Shown here: piece after piece, positions 45,375 through 53,766 of the stretch
How positions within the stretch are numbered: position 1 is the first letter of the stretch
Layout: each line of letters begins with the position of its first letter
Assembly: GCA_029262375.1 (NCBI GenBank)
Contig: JAJCZM010000018.1
Location: 1 to 64,000 of the forward strand
Direction of reading: 5' to 3'
Source: Deltaproteobacteria bacterium
Lineage (GTDB): Bacteria > Desulfobacterota > Binatia > UBA1149 > SPBQ01
Length of the DNA stretch: 64,000 nt
Notes under the pieces: generated by a model
Seen by the model: the letters and a program-made list of their open reading frames with translations, nothing else
Databases searched by the model: none
Told to the model about the DNA's origin: nothing
Position numbers and translations under genes: made by a program

Positions 45375-46546
45375 CCGCACCGAAGTACGCAATCACTCGT
45401 CACCCTTACATGGTGGTCTTCGAAGAGAAGTCCGCCGTCAAAGACACCTACGGAGGGCAGGTCGGCTACGCCTTCGTCGAATGCATGCTCACTCGTCCGG
45501 TAGATCGAGAATCCGACACCGTCATCGTCTTCAGTCATCCGATCGGCGGCGGCGCGTTCCTTCCGATCATGGGCGGGCTCGCGAAGGCGGGGCACCACGT
45601 ACTGTTCGTCAACACGCGTTATCGCGGTAACGATAGCGCGCTGATCATGGAGAAGTGCGTGGTCGATCTCGGCGCCGGAATCCGCGACGCGTGTGCTCGC
45701 TTCGGCTACAAAAAGGTCGTTCTAGGCGGCTGGAGCGGAGGCGGCTCGCTCGCCCTCTTCTACCAAGAGCAAGCAGAGCGCCCGACGATCACCCAGACAC
45801 CGGCGGGCGATCCGATCGACCTCGCGAGCGCTGGGCTACACCCGGCCGACGCAATGATGATCATCGCCGCGCACGTGAGCCGCGCCGTCACACTGACCGA
45901 ATGGATGGACGCGTCGATTCTGGACGAGGCTGACCCAAACAAGCGCGACAAGGACATGGATCTGTACGATCCAGCCAATCCGAATCAGGCTCCCTACGGC
46001 GCAGAATTTCTGGACCGCTATCGCGCAGCACAAATCGCGCGTAACGCGCGCATCAGCGCTTGGGTGACCGAGGAACTATCGGCCTTGCGCAGTTGCGGTC
46101 GCGAAAACGAAGAACGCGGCTTCGTCGTGCACGGAACGATGGCGGACCCACGCTTCATCGACCCGACGATCGACCCGAACCAACGCGAGCCCGGCCGCTG
46201 CTATCTCGGAGATCCTCAGCTGGTCAACAACGGTCCGGTGGGCCTGGCCCGCTTCTGCACGTTGCGAAGTTGGCTCTCTCAGTGGAGCTACGAACAAACC
46301 AACGCGCACGGAGTGAAGAACGGCGCGCGCACGAATCGCCCCACCCTCGTCATCGGCAACATGGCCGACGATGCGTGCACGCCGAGCCATACGTCTCGAC
46401 TCTACGAGTCGATTCCGCACGAGGACAAGACACTCTTCGAAGTAGACGGCGCCACCCACTACTACTCGGGGCAGCCCGACAAACTCGCGATCGCGGTGGG
46501 GCATTGTACGCAATGGCTCGCGGCGCGCGACTTCTACTGCGAATGA
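45371..46546 (+). CDS. Alpha/beta hydrolase
   Basis: A 391-residue hydrolase: FSHPIGGGAFLPIMGGLAKAGHHVLFVNTRYRG, nucleophile Ser in LGGWSGGGSLALFY, acid in GNMADDACTPSHTS and His in DGATHYYSG. ATG 45371 overlaps the stop of the dioxygenase-like gene by 4 bases (ATGA), so the two are co-translated. A ring-cleavage product hydrolase is a natural guess but is inference. The long central insertion (about 160-260) is unusual for this fold. Confidence 0.85.
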   Translation: MTAPKYAITRHPYMVVFEEKSAVKDTYGGQVGYAFVECMLTRPVDRESDTVIVFSHPIGGGAFLPIMGGLAKAGHHVLFVNTRYRGNDSALIMEKCVVDLGAGIRDACARFGYKKVVLGGWSGGGSLALFYQEQAERPTITQTPAGDPIDLASAGLHPADAMMIIAAHVSRAVTLTEWMDASILDEADPNKRDKDMDLYDPANPNQAPYGAEFLDRYRAAQIARNARISAWVTEELSALRSCGRENEERGFVVHGTMADPRFIDPTIDPNQREPGRCYLGDPQLVNNGPVGLARFCTLRSWLSQWSYEQTNAHGVKNGARTNRPTLVIGNMADDACTPSHTSRLYESIPHEDKTLFEVDGATHYYSGQPDKLAIAVGHCTQWLAARDFYCE

Positions 46547-46659
46547 GCCATCCTGCTGATCGTATACGGACGATAGCCGACGCGCCCCGGTATGCAGGTG
46601 CGCGCGCATGCAGGCGCGTTCGCAGATACGCGCGTTAGAAGACCCGCGTGCCCCAATGC

Positions 46660-46665
46660 TATAGT
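46660..46665 (+). promoter_or_regulatory. Candidate -10 box immediately before a zinc dehydrogenase
   Basis: TATAGT is 8 bases before ATG 46674, which would give a leaderless or near-leaderless transcript. A weak TTAGAA at 46635 is 19 bases upstream. Confidence 0.35.
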
Positions 46666-46673
46666 CGGCCACA

Positions 46674-47735
46674 ATGACGATGACGACGACGACGACGCGT
46701 ATCCATGCCGCCGTAGTACGCGGTCCCGGTCAAATCGAGTGTTCCGAAATCGAACTGGCCGAGCCGGGGCCCGGCGAGGTCCTCATCGACATCGAAGCCT
46801 GTGGAATCTGCGGATCGGATCTACACATGCTCGCCGGCGACGGCGTCCCGGTCGGCCACACCCCGGGACACGAGATGTGCGGACGCGTCCGTCGTCTCGG
46901 TCCGAATGTCGATGGGATCGCCGAAGGCGCGCGCGTCGTCGTGGAACCGACGATCGGCTGCGGGCACTGCAGTGACTGCGCATCGGGAAATCCTCAACGT
47001 TGTCGCGACCTCGAGATCTACGGCGTACACAAAGCCGGCGGGCTCGCAGAAAAAATGCTGGTACGCGCCGACTGCCTACACCGCGTCGACGATGCGTTGG
47101 CGCCGGAAGTCGCCTCGCTCGCCGAACCCTTCGCGGTCGCGGTTCATGGACTTCGGCGCGCGGGCATCCAAAGAGGCGAGCGCGTTCTCGTACAGGGTGC
47201 GGGAACGATCGGACTGGTCACCACGCTCGTTGCAACAGCAATGGGCGCCGAGGTGTGGCAATCCGCTCGGTACGAGCACCAAGGACGCCGTGCGCGCGCA
47301 CTCGGCGCCACAGTTATCTTGCGCGAAGATGAAGCCGATGCGCGTTCGCTCGCCAAGCTGGCGCGTCAAACGGACTTCGACGTGGTCGCGGAAACCGTTG
47401 GCGGCCACGCGAGCACGCTCTCGGAAGCGTCGTACGCGGTGCGCCCCGGCGGCACCATCCTCGTACTGGGCATGTTTCTGGAAAGCCCCAAGATCGAACC
47501 GCTATCGCTGCTCATGAAGGAAGCGACGATGGTTTGGTCGAACTGCTATGCGAAGTCTCCGGGCCGGAGAAAAGCTGACGACGACTTCGCCTACGCCGTT
47601 CGCCTGCTCGAGGAGCATCGAGAAGCCGCGGCAAGCCTGGCAACCCACCGATTCAAACTGAGCGAAGTAGATGCTGCGTTCGCCGCGGCCGCAGACCGTC
47701 GCGAAGGCACGGTAAAGATCTCCATCGTTCCCTGA
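46674..47735 (+). CDS. Zinc-dependent medium-chain alcohol/polyol dehydrogenase
   Basis: A 353-residue MDR enzyme. Catalytic zinc ligands are in ACGICGSDLH and TPGHEMCG; the structural zinc loop GCGHCSDCASGNPQRC is complete. The Rossmann motif is VLVQGAGTIGLVTTLVA. Architecture matches the threonine/sorbitol dehydrogenase branch; substrate open. It begins MTMTTTTTRIH, and the Thr run is encoded by repeated ACG. Alone, 127 bases after the hydrolase. Confidence 0.9.
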   Translation: MTMTTTTTRIHAAVVRGPGQIECSEIELAEPGPGEVLIDIEACGICGSDLHMLAGDGVPVGHTPGHEMCGRVRRLGPNVDGIAEGARVVVEPTIGCGHCSDCASGNPQRCRDLEIYGVHKAGGLAEKMLVRADCLHRVDDALAPEVASLAEPFAVAVHGLRRAGIQRGERVLVQGAGTIGLVTTLVATAMGAEVWQSARYEHQGRRARALGATVILREDEADARSLAKLARQTDFDVVAETVGGHASTLSEASYAVRPGGTILVLGMFLESPKIEPLSLLMKEATMVWSNCYAKSPGRRKADDDFAYAVRLLEEHREAAASLATHRFKLSEVDAAFAAAADRREGTVKISIVP

Positions 47736-47741
47736 AATACA

Positions 47742-47769
47742 ACCGCCGCCCACGCATGCGGACGGCGGT
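47742..47769. terminator. Hairpin between convergent genes
   Basis: ACCGCCG at 47742-47748 pairs with CGGCGGT at 47763-47769, just after the dehydrogenase stop and before the convergent cytochrome-like gene. No long T-run follows; it may terminate from either side. Confidence 0.45.
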
Positions 47770-47805
47770 GTAGCGGTCATTTCCTGACGGCCTGACGATC
47801 GGATC

Positions 47806-48489
47806 TCAGTTCTTCGCTGCACCTGCGTCGATCCAGCTGCGCAGCACGTTCATGTCGTCCGCGCTGAACGACGAGCCGACGAGCGGCATGCTCGATCCGC
47901 AATCGTGGAATCCTTCCACCTTGGCAACGAGGAAGCTCGCATCGGAATTGAACGGCACGACAATCGAATTGTAACCGCTGCCGATGCAGTCGACGTTGTT
48001 CCCGAGCAGTTCGGAATGACCCGAATTAAAGTTGTCTAGCCCTCCGAGATCGCCGGCTGAGCTGCCGTTGCCGTGGCAACCGGAGAGCGCGCAGCTGCGC
48101 GCTTCGAAGATCGCCATCACGTCCGTCCACGTGGAGGCCGCTTCCATGGTCGTGGAAGTCGTCGAGGTGGAAGTCGTGGTCGTCGATCCCCCGCACAACC
48201 CGCAGGCCAACCCCTGCTGTCCGCCGGTTACGATCGCCAAGAGTCGAAGCGCGTCACCGGCGGTAATCACACAACTGCCGTCGGTGTCGCAGACGTCGGT
48301 CGAGCAGGCATCGATGCCTACTGCAGCCCGCAGTACGTACAGCGCATCGGTCGCGGTGGGCGACGGTCCGCCGGTTACCGGCTGGCCGCAGTCGCCGGAA
48401 CCGGCATTGGCAGCCGGCGGGCTCGCGAACTGAACGCAAAGCGAAGCAATGAGTGCGAACATGATACGAATGGGGATACGAGTCTGCAT
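47806..48489 (-). CDS. Secreted protein with dockerin-like repeats, Thr/Ser linker and CX4CH heme-like domain
   Basis: A 227-residue protein in three parts. A signal peptide is cleaved near ANAGS (residue 30). Two dockerin-like segments follow (SPTATDALYVLRAAVGI; CVITAGDALRLLAIVTGG) with Asp-rich CDTDGSC. A Thr/Ser linker occupies 101-115. The final domain has C133ALSGC138H, a CX4CH motif, with Met201 in SSMPLVG as possible distal ligand and WIDAGA at the end. CX4CH is non-canonical for covalent heme, so heme binding is inference. ATG 48489 places the signal peptide correctly. Confidence 0.8.
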   Translation of the reverse strand: MQTRIPIRIMFALIASLCVQFASPPAANAGSGDCGQPVTGGPSPTATDALYVLRAAVGIDACSTDVCDTDGSCVITAGDALRLLAIVTGGQQGLACGLCGGSTTTTSTSTTSTTMEAASTWTDVMAIFEARSCALSGCHGNGSSAGDLGGLDNFNSGHSELLGNNVDCIGSGYNSIVVPFNSDASFLVAKVEGFHDCGSSMPLVGSSFSADDMNVLRSWIDAGAAKN

Positions 48490-48689
48490 GCGGGGTTGCT
48501 CCCCGCCCACGCCGATGCCGAGCCGAATCCGGTGAGCGATCGTTGCGCGAGCGTTCCTACGGCAGCTATCTTGCAAAACAGAAGCCGAACGGAAGCCGAC
48601 ACCCGCGGCAGCCGTATTCGCCCTTAACGCTGGTATGATCGAACCGAGCGCCTACGAATCCAGCAGCGCAACATGACGAGGAAGTGACG

Positions 48690-49502
48690 ATGCGGCGTAT
48701 ATTCTTGATCCTGGTGGTCGTTCTCCTTGCGGTCGAGCATGTATGGCTGCTCGCCCCTACCGCCAAGCGCTGGATCTTTCCGCCGCATAGCCATCCCGCG
48801 GCCGAAGGACGATTGATCGCCGACCGCCTCGGCTGCCTCGCTTGCCACGGAGCCGATGCCAACGGCGGCTTCGAAAATCTTAATGAAGGCGGGTCCGAAG
48901 AAGTGCCGGCGCTGGCCGGCGGCGAGATGATGATGTGGGCGACGAGCGAGGAGGATCTGCGCGAGTGGATCCTGCGCGGCCACGCACTCGACGAAAAACC
49001 CGACTACGATCCGAGCGGATACTCTGCCGGCTACGACTCGGGCCGCGCGGTGGTCATGCCCGCGTTCGAGACACACGTGACCGACCGTGAACTCGATCTA
49101 TTGATCGAATGGTTGCGTGCGATCTCCGGGCTGCAGTTCCCGGACGACGCAGTCGTCGCTGCGGGCCTGGACCTCGCACACGAAGTCGGCTGCTTCTCCT
49201 GTCATGGGCCGATGGGAACGGGAGGCGTCTCCAATCCGGCGTCGCTCAAGGGCTACGTACCCGGCTTCTTCGGAGAGGACTATGCGGAACTGGTCACCAG
49301 CGACGTCGAGCTTCGCGAATGGATCGAAAACGGAATCAGCGATCGTTTCACGAAGAACCCGGTCGCACGCGCGATCATCGGTCGGCAGGCTCTGAAGATG
49401 CCTGCGTACGCACAGCACATGACCGAAGAGCAGATCGACTCATTGGTCGCGCTCGTCGGTTGGCTGGCTTCTTCCGAGTGGGAGAGCGTGCCTATTCCGT
49501 AA
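48690..49502 (+). CDS. Diheme c-type cytochrome
   Basis: A 270-residue periplasmic protein with an N-terminal membrane anchor or signal (RRIFLILVVVLLAVEHVWLL). Two class I cytochrome c domains follow: heme motif C49LACH53 with distal Met123 in VVMPAF, and C168FSCH172 with distal Met237 in LKMPAY. ATG 48690 has GAGGA at 48678-48682; the GTG six bases earlier is less well placed. It is divergent from the dockerin-like CX4CH gene across 200 bases, and convergent with the heme-barrel gene. Confidence 0.92.
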   Translation: MRRIFLILVVVLLAVEHVWLLAPTAKRWIFPPHSHPAAEGRLIADRLGCLACHGADANGGFENLNEGGSEEVPALAGGEMMMWATSEEDLREWILRGHALDEKPDYDPSGYSAGYDSGRAVVMPAFETHVTDRELDLLIEWLRAISGLQFPDDAVVAAGLDLAHEVGCFSCHGPMGTGGVSNPASLKGYVPGFFGEDYAELVTSDVELREWIENGISDRFTKNPVARAIIGRQALKMPAYAQHMTEEQIDSLVALVGWLASSEWESVPIP

Positions 49503-49511
49503 CGCCGCACA

Positions 49512-50705
49512 TCAGAAGAAGATGTGACCTTCGAGCGTCAGTTCATCACGGTTGGCCGCCGGCTGATCTTGCGGGCCGTTAAGCACGCGATAGAACATAC
49601 GGATCTGAAGATACTCGTCGAGAAACGGCTCTACTCCGATGCTGAAGCGGTTGCGCGCGTCGTCGCTCACATCCACGTCGGGGTCGAGGTAGTCGAAAGC
49701 CAGTTTGGCGTTCATCCATCCGCCGATGAGATAGTCTAGCTCACCGTACGCAGCCCACGACTGCGTATTGACGCCGGAAACGTCGGTATCCATGTAGACG
49801 CCTTGCGCCAAACCAACGAGGCGACCGACGGAAAGCCCACCGAACCAACTGAACGCGTCGATTTCATTCTCGTCGGGCTCGTCGTGCGCCGCCGACGCGC
49901 CCATCATGAAACCGTTCTCCGTGAGATAGAACGCGCTTCCCATCAGAAGCTGATCGGTGTCGTCATCTTCCGTGCCCTCGGCAACGGTTAGAAACCAGTT
50001 GAGGCCCATGCCGCCGCGACCGACTTCCAAACCCGTCACCGTTCGATCGAAATTGAAACCGGACGCCGCGCCCACGAACGCTTCGTCGTCTTGAAGCTTC
50101 AGCCCCCAGGCAGGAAAGAAGCGCCCGGCTTTGATGTACGTCTCGCCCGGCAGCATCTGGTCGATGATTCCGAACGCCTCACGGTTGTCGGCACCGCCGG
50201 GTGCGAAGCGCTCGTCAACGTAGAACGTGAGGTAATCCTGAATGAGCGTGAGCGAACCGTAGACCGTTGCCTGCTCTACATCGATATCGTTGCTCTCGAT
50301 CTCTCTGAAGGCCGTATTGTTGTCGACACGACCCTGGGCATCGGGATCGTCTTGGAACTCGAGCCGGTCGGTCACGCGAAAATCAGCACCGATGCGCAAC
50401 CAGCTCGCGATCTGCGGCGAGAAACGTTCGTCGGGCTCGGGAAAGATGCCTTCGCCGTCCTTGATGTGGAGCACGTCCGCAGAGTGCATCTCGACGAGAA
50501 AGCTTCGCATTCCCCCGCCGGTGCGATTGGTGTGACAATCGGCGCAACTCGAGCCTTCGCGCAGCGCCATGTAGGGCTCCGCCGAAACATCAGGCGGGGC
50601 AATTAGCGCTGCAACCAGCGTCAGTGCGGCGAGCGCCATTCGCGTGCCATCGCAGCCGGTGCGCGCCAAGCACTGCTTCGCGTTCATGCGTTCCATGGGT
50701 CTCAT
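49512..50705 (-). CDS. Outer-membrane beta-barrel with N-terminal CxxCH heme motif
   Basis: A 397-residue protein. After a signal peptide ending near VSAEP, a single heme site C54ADC57H58 stands in a short segment (SSCADCHTNRTGGGMR). The remaining roughly 310 residues alternate polar and hydrophobic residues in amphipathic strands and end in a terminal Phe (EGHIFF), the classic outer-membrane barrel signature. The layout, one heme fused to a porin, recalls Cyc2-type iron-oxidising cytochrome-porins, but no close sequence match is claimed. The ATG overlaps the stop of the CX4CH lipoprotein gene by 4 bases. Confidence 0.82.
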   Translation of the reverse strand: MRPMERMNAKQCLARTGCDGTRMALAALTLVAALIAPPDVSAEPYMALREGSSCADCHTNRTGGGMRSFLVEMHSADVLHIKDGEGIFPEPDERFSPQIASWLRIGADFRVTDRLEFQDDPDAQGRVDNNTAFREIESNDIDVEQATVYGSLTLIQDYLTFYVDERFAPGGADNREAFGIIDQMLPGETYIKAGRFFPAWGLKLQDDEAFVGAASGFNFDRTVTGLEVGRGGMGLNWFLTVAEGTEDDDTDQLLMGSAFYLTENGFMMGASAAHDEPDENEIDAFSWFGGLSVGRLVGLAQGVYMDTDVSGVNTQSWAAYGELDYLIGGWMNAKLAFDYLDPDVDVSDDARNRFSIGVEPFLDEYLQIRMFYRVLNGPQDQPAANRDELTLEGHIFF

Positions 50706-51247
50706 GATGGATTCCTCATCTGTGTGGTACTGGTCGTGCCGGTTGTGGCGGCCGTGCCGGTCGTGAACGCCGCTTGTGGAGCGCCGTCGAGAATCCAGTC
50801 ACGAATCAGTTGGATATCGGAGGCGCCGATCGCGGGCAGTCCGGTCGGCATGACCATACCACACGGCGCCTGAACGCCGACTCCGAGCTTGTCGAGTAAA
50901 TAGCTCGCATCGGGATTGCCCGCGACGACCAGAACTCGGCCGGCGCAGGTCGATACCTGTCCCACCAACTCGCTGTGACTCGCGGCTTCGTCCTGGAGGC
51001 TGAGTCCGCCGGACTGCGTCAGCGCATTGTGACAACCGAGGATCGCACAGCTCGGAGTAAAGACGTTCTGTTGGATCATCGCGAGACTCGCGCTGCCGAC
51101 AGGAACAGTCGTCGTGGACGCTCCCATTCCGGGAGGCGGTCCATCGCCGGCACACCCGATCATCCCGAGACAGAGGCCGCCGGCCAGCATCACAGACACT
51201 CGCCGCGAGAACCGCGCGCACGACAATCTCAATCCCACACTCCGCAT
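50702..51247 (-). CDS. Lipoprotein with CX4CH heme-like domain
   Basis: A 181-residue protein with a lipoprotein signal (LAGGLCLGMIGC, Cys32), Thr/Val linker, then a domain with C67AILGC72H73, a CX4CH motif, Met-Pro (MVMPTG) and the closing RDWILDGAPQ. A second Thr-rich tail ends the protein. The same domain pattern occurs in the secreted protein at 47806. ATG 51247 has GGAGAGG 5 bases upstream. Co-translated with the heme-barrel gene (ATGA overlap); together they may form an outer-surface electron conduit (inference). Confidence 0.8.
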   Translation of the reverse strand: MRSVGLRLSCARFSRRVSVMLAGGLCLGMIGCAGDGPPPGMGASTTTVPVGSASLAMIQQNVFTPSCAILGCHNALTQSGGLSLQDEAASHSELVGQVSTCAGRVLVVAGNPDASYLLDKLGVGVQAPCGMVMPTGLPAIGASDIQLIRDWILDGAPQAAFTTGTAATTGTTSTTQMRNPS

Positions 51248-51435
51248 CAACACCTCTCCATCTCGCCTTGCCGCTGTGCGCCGCGTGTCGCGGGCCGGCT
51301 ACCGGCTGCAGCGCCCCTGGCATTATATGTGCAAATGAGCTGCCAGTCGCCCCGATCTAGGGGTGTCCGATGGCGGAAGATGTTCACCCCGGCGGGCGAA
51401 GCGAGTACACTGGCATGCAGTTGAGGAGCCCCTAC

Positions 51436-51801
51436 ATGAAACTCATTCCGACCTTGGTCGCATTCATGGGCGTTTTCGCCCTCAGTTTGCCGCTTCCGCC
51501 CGCCGCACACGCCACCGACGAGGTGGTCGGCGAGATCCTGGACATGGCCTGCTACATCGGCCGCGACGCGCGCGGACCGTCACACAAGCGTTGCGCGCAA
51601 AAATGCGCGGAACACAACATGCCGCTTGGCGTGCTCACCGACGACGGCGCCGTCTATCTGCTGTATCCGAAGCATGGGGCTGAAGAGGATTTCGAGGCGG
51701 TGAAGAAGCTCGCGGGCGCGAAAGCGAAGCTGACCGGGCGAACCCACGAGAAAGACGGCCTGAAAGGCCTCGAAGTCCACAGCGCCGTGCCGGCCGAGTA
51801 G
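51436..51801 (+). CDS. Small secreted Cys/His protein
   Basis: A 121-residue protein with a signal peptide cut near AAHATD. The mature part begins with a metal- or disulfide-type pattern (DMACYIGRDARGPSHKRCAQKCAEHNMPLGVL) then a small beta domain (GAVYLLYPKHG, AKLTGRTHEKDGL). I know this pattern as a conserved unnamed secreted family, often near cytochromes. ATG 51436 has GAGGAG at 51423-51428. Divergent from the CX4CH lipoprotein across about 190 bases; convergent with the TolC gene. Confidence 0.75.
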   Translation: MKLIPTLVAFMGVFALSLPLPPAAHATDEVVGEILDMACYIGRDARGPSHKRCAQKCAEHNMPLGVLTDDGAVYLLYPKHGAEEDFEAVKKLAGAKAKLTGRTHEKDGLKGLEVHSAVPAE

Positions 51802-51819
51802 TCGCGATCTATTCGGCTG

Positions 51820-53349
51820 TCAGTTGATTCCGAGGCGCCGATGTAGATCGGCTCGCTCGGCGCCGCGTTCCTCTTCAGAAAGGAACATCCAGAATCGCCC
51901 CAACGAACGCTGCAGAGCCAGCAGGTCGATCAGGTGATCGAACGTCGAGTTCTCCGCCTCGTCGGCTGATGTCGTCGCCGCACCCTGCGCATCGAGTAGG
52001 TCCACGACCGAAACCGTTCCTCGACTGTAGGCGAGGGTCACCAATTCGAGGTTGCGCGCGGCAGCTTCGGCAGCCGTCTTCGAGAGCTCGATCGCAAGCA
52101 AACTCGACCACACTTGGAAGGCCGACGTGCGCACTTGCTCGTCGATTCGTCTGCGCGTCGCATCCTGACGAATCCGCAGTTCGCTTAGCTGCTCGCGCGC
52201 TTGCCGCAAGTCGAAGAGTCGCCGCCCCCCCTGAAACAACGGAATGCTCGCGCGCAAGCCGAGGGTCCACTCTTCATCGTCCTCGGCGGAAGGTAGGTCC
52301 GAGCCTCCACCGTCCCTGTTGATCGCGCGGTCATAGACTCCGTTGAGCGACAGCGTGGGCGCCCAGTAGGCACGCTCCGCCGACGCGAGCACACGCCGTC
52401 GCGCCTCGAGTTGCTCGGCAATCTCTCGCAACTCGGGTGCGTGTGCCAGCGCCTGCCCGGCCAACCAATCTCGCGTGGCCCGAAAACCTTCCGATGTATC
52501 GAGTGCAACGCGAACGTTCACATCTGCGAATACGTGCGTAATCGGCGAGAGCACTCGCGAATCGAGATCGAGCGGAGATTCCGGCAGTCGGTTCAAGATC
52601 CGATTGAGTGCAATTTCGGATTGACGCCGATCGCGAAGCGCAAAGATTGCCGATCGCCGATCTCGAGCGAGTTGGCTCTGCCAGCGATACACTTCGCCCG
52701 CTGCCGCGCTCCCGACCTTCCTTCGCGTCTCGGCGACCTTGAGGTTCTCTCGCGTGACTCTCTCGTTCTCGTCTTGAATGCGCTGCGAAGCGCGCGCACG
52801 CAGCGACTCGAGAAACGCGACACCGGTACCTTGAATGACATCGAGGCGGATCTGATCTCTGACGGCCTCTCTTGCTGCCAGCACATGCTTTCGAACGGTC
52901 ACATCGGCAAGAAGCCGTTCGTCGAACAGGACCTGGCTCAACTCCGCTCGGCCCGACTGTACGCGCTCCGGCGAGTCGCCCTGCCCTGCAATCGCACGAT
53001 CCTCGTCGATGATGCTCGCCAGATAGGACGCGCGCGCTTGAGGCAAAAGACGCGCGATGGAGAGCAGCACGTCAGCGCGTCCGGCAGCCACGATACGCTC
53101 TTCGGCGCGCAGATCGAGATTGACCTCGACACTCTCACGCAGGACGTCGGCCAGCGTCGTCGCGCCGTCGCGAGCCGAGCCCGGCTCGGCGTCAATTGAA
53201 CCGTGCGAACCGGGGGAATCGTACGAACCGGCGAAACCGGGGGAACCGTGCGAATCGGTCGATTCGGCTCGCCCGATAGAGACGTGCGCCGACCACAAAG
53301 CCATGCCGAGTCCGAGCGTCGCGAGCGCGGATCGTGTCAATCTAGTCAA
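51820..53349 (-). CDS. TolC-family outer-membrane efflux protein
   Basis: About 509 residues: signal peptide (ALATLGLGMALWSAHVSIGRA), a short Gly/Ser/Asp low-complexity repeat (HGSPGFAGSYDSPGSHGS), then two TolC repeats of long helices and barrel strands (TTLADVLRESVEVNLDLRAEERIV; SIPLFQGGRRLFDLRQAREQL; LELVTLAYSRGTVSVVDLLDAQ). The start is probably TTG 53349, 5 bases after GGAGGG. The frame is open for 860 bases further upstream but reads as Arg/Ser-rich nonsense antisense to the next genes. It supplies the exit duct for an efflux or type I system whose inner parts are not here. Confidence 0.9.
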   Translation of the reverse strand: MTRLTRSALATLGLGMALWSAHVSIGRAESTDSHGSPGFAGSYDSPGSHGSIDAEPGSARDGATTLADVLRESVEVNLDLRAEERIVAAGRADVLLSIARLLPQARASYLASIIDEDRAIAGQGDSPERVQSGRAELSQVLFDERLLADVTVRKHVLAAREAVRDQIRLDVIQGTGVAFLESLRARASQRIQDENERVTRENLKVAETRRKVGSAAAGEVYRWQSQLARDRRSAIFALRDRRQSEIALNRILNRLPESPLDLDSRVLSPITHVFADVNVRVALDTSEGFRATRDWLAGQALAHAPELREIAEQLEARRRVLASAERAYWAPTLSLNGVYDRAINRDGGGSDLPSAEDDEEWTLGLRASIPLFQGGRRLFDLRQAREQLSELRIRQDATRRRIDEQVRTSAFQVWSSLLAIELSKTAAEAAARNLELVTLAYSRGTVSVVDLLDAQGAATTSADEAENSTFDHLIDLLALQRSLGRFWMFLSEEERGAERADLHRRLGIN

Positions 53350-53457
53350 AGGTTCCCTCCGTCGGACCGAACAATGATAGCGGTGGCCGCACCGAGGACA
53401 AAGTGGGTCGCTCAACACTTGCATCTCGCGGCACCCGGCGACATCGTTGCGGCTGCG

Positions 53458-53766
53458 ATGCGACGAAGACTGGCAGCCACAATTGCAACCGTCGTAATGC
53501 TCTCGAGCACTGCCGCTTGGGGCGCCATGGCAGATTCCGTATCGGGAAACGCCGAGACGGACTACGAATTCCGCAATCGGAGAGACTGTTGCCAAGTCGC
53601 ACTCACAGCGGCTCAAGACGACGGTCTGCGCAAGTGCAGCGCACGCGGCGGAGAACCCACGGTCAGTCGCAGCGTTCGAGGAGTATGCACATCGCGAATC
53701 GGCCGCGACGGTCGTGGAAATCCCATCTACGCATGTGAATCCGACGTAAAGGTGATCTGCCGATGA
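53458..53766 (+). CDS. Small secreted Cys-containing hypothetical protein
   Basis: A 102-residue protein with a signal peptide (MRRRLAATIATVVMLSSTAAWGA). The mature part has six Cys (RRDCCQVAL, DDGLRKCSARGG, VRGVCTSR, YACESDVKVICR), which suggests disulfides. No family recognised. ATG 53458 is chosen since it gives a clean signal. Its stop overlaps the start of the DUF3313 gene by 4 bases, making a coupled pair; divergent from TolC. Confidence 0.7.
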   Translation: MRRRLAATIATVVMLSSTAAWGAMADSVSGNAETDYEFRNRRDCCQVALTAAQDDGLRKCSARGGEPTVSRSVRGVCTSRIGRDGRGNPIYACESDVKVICR

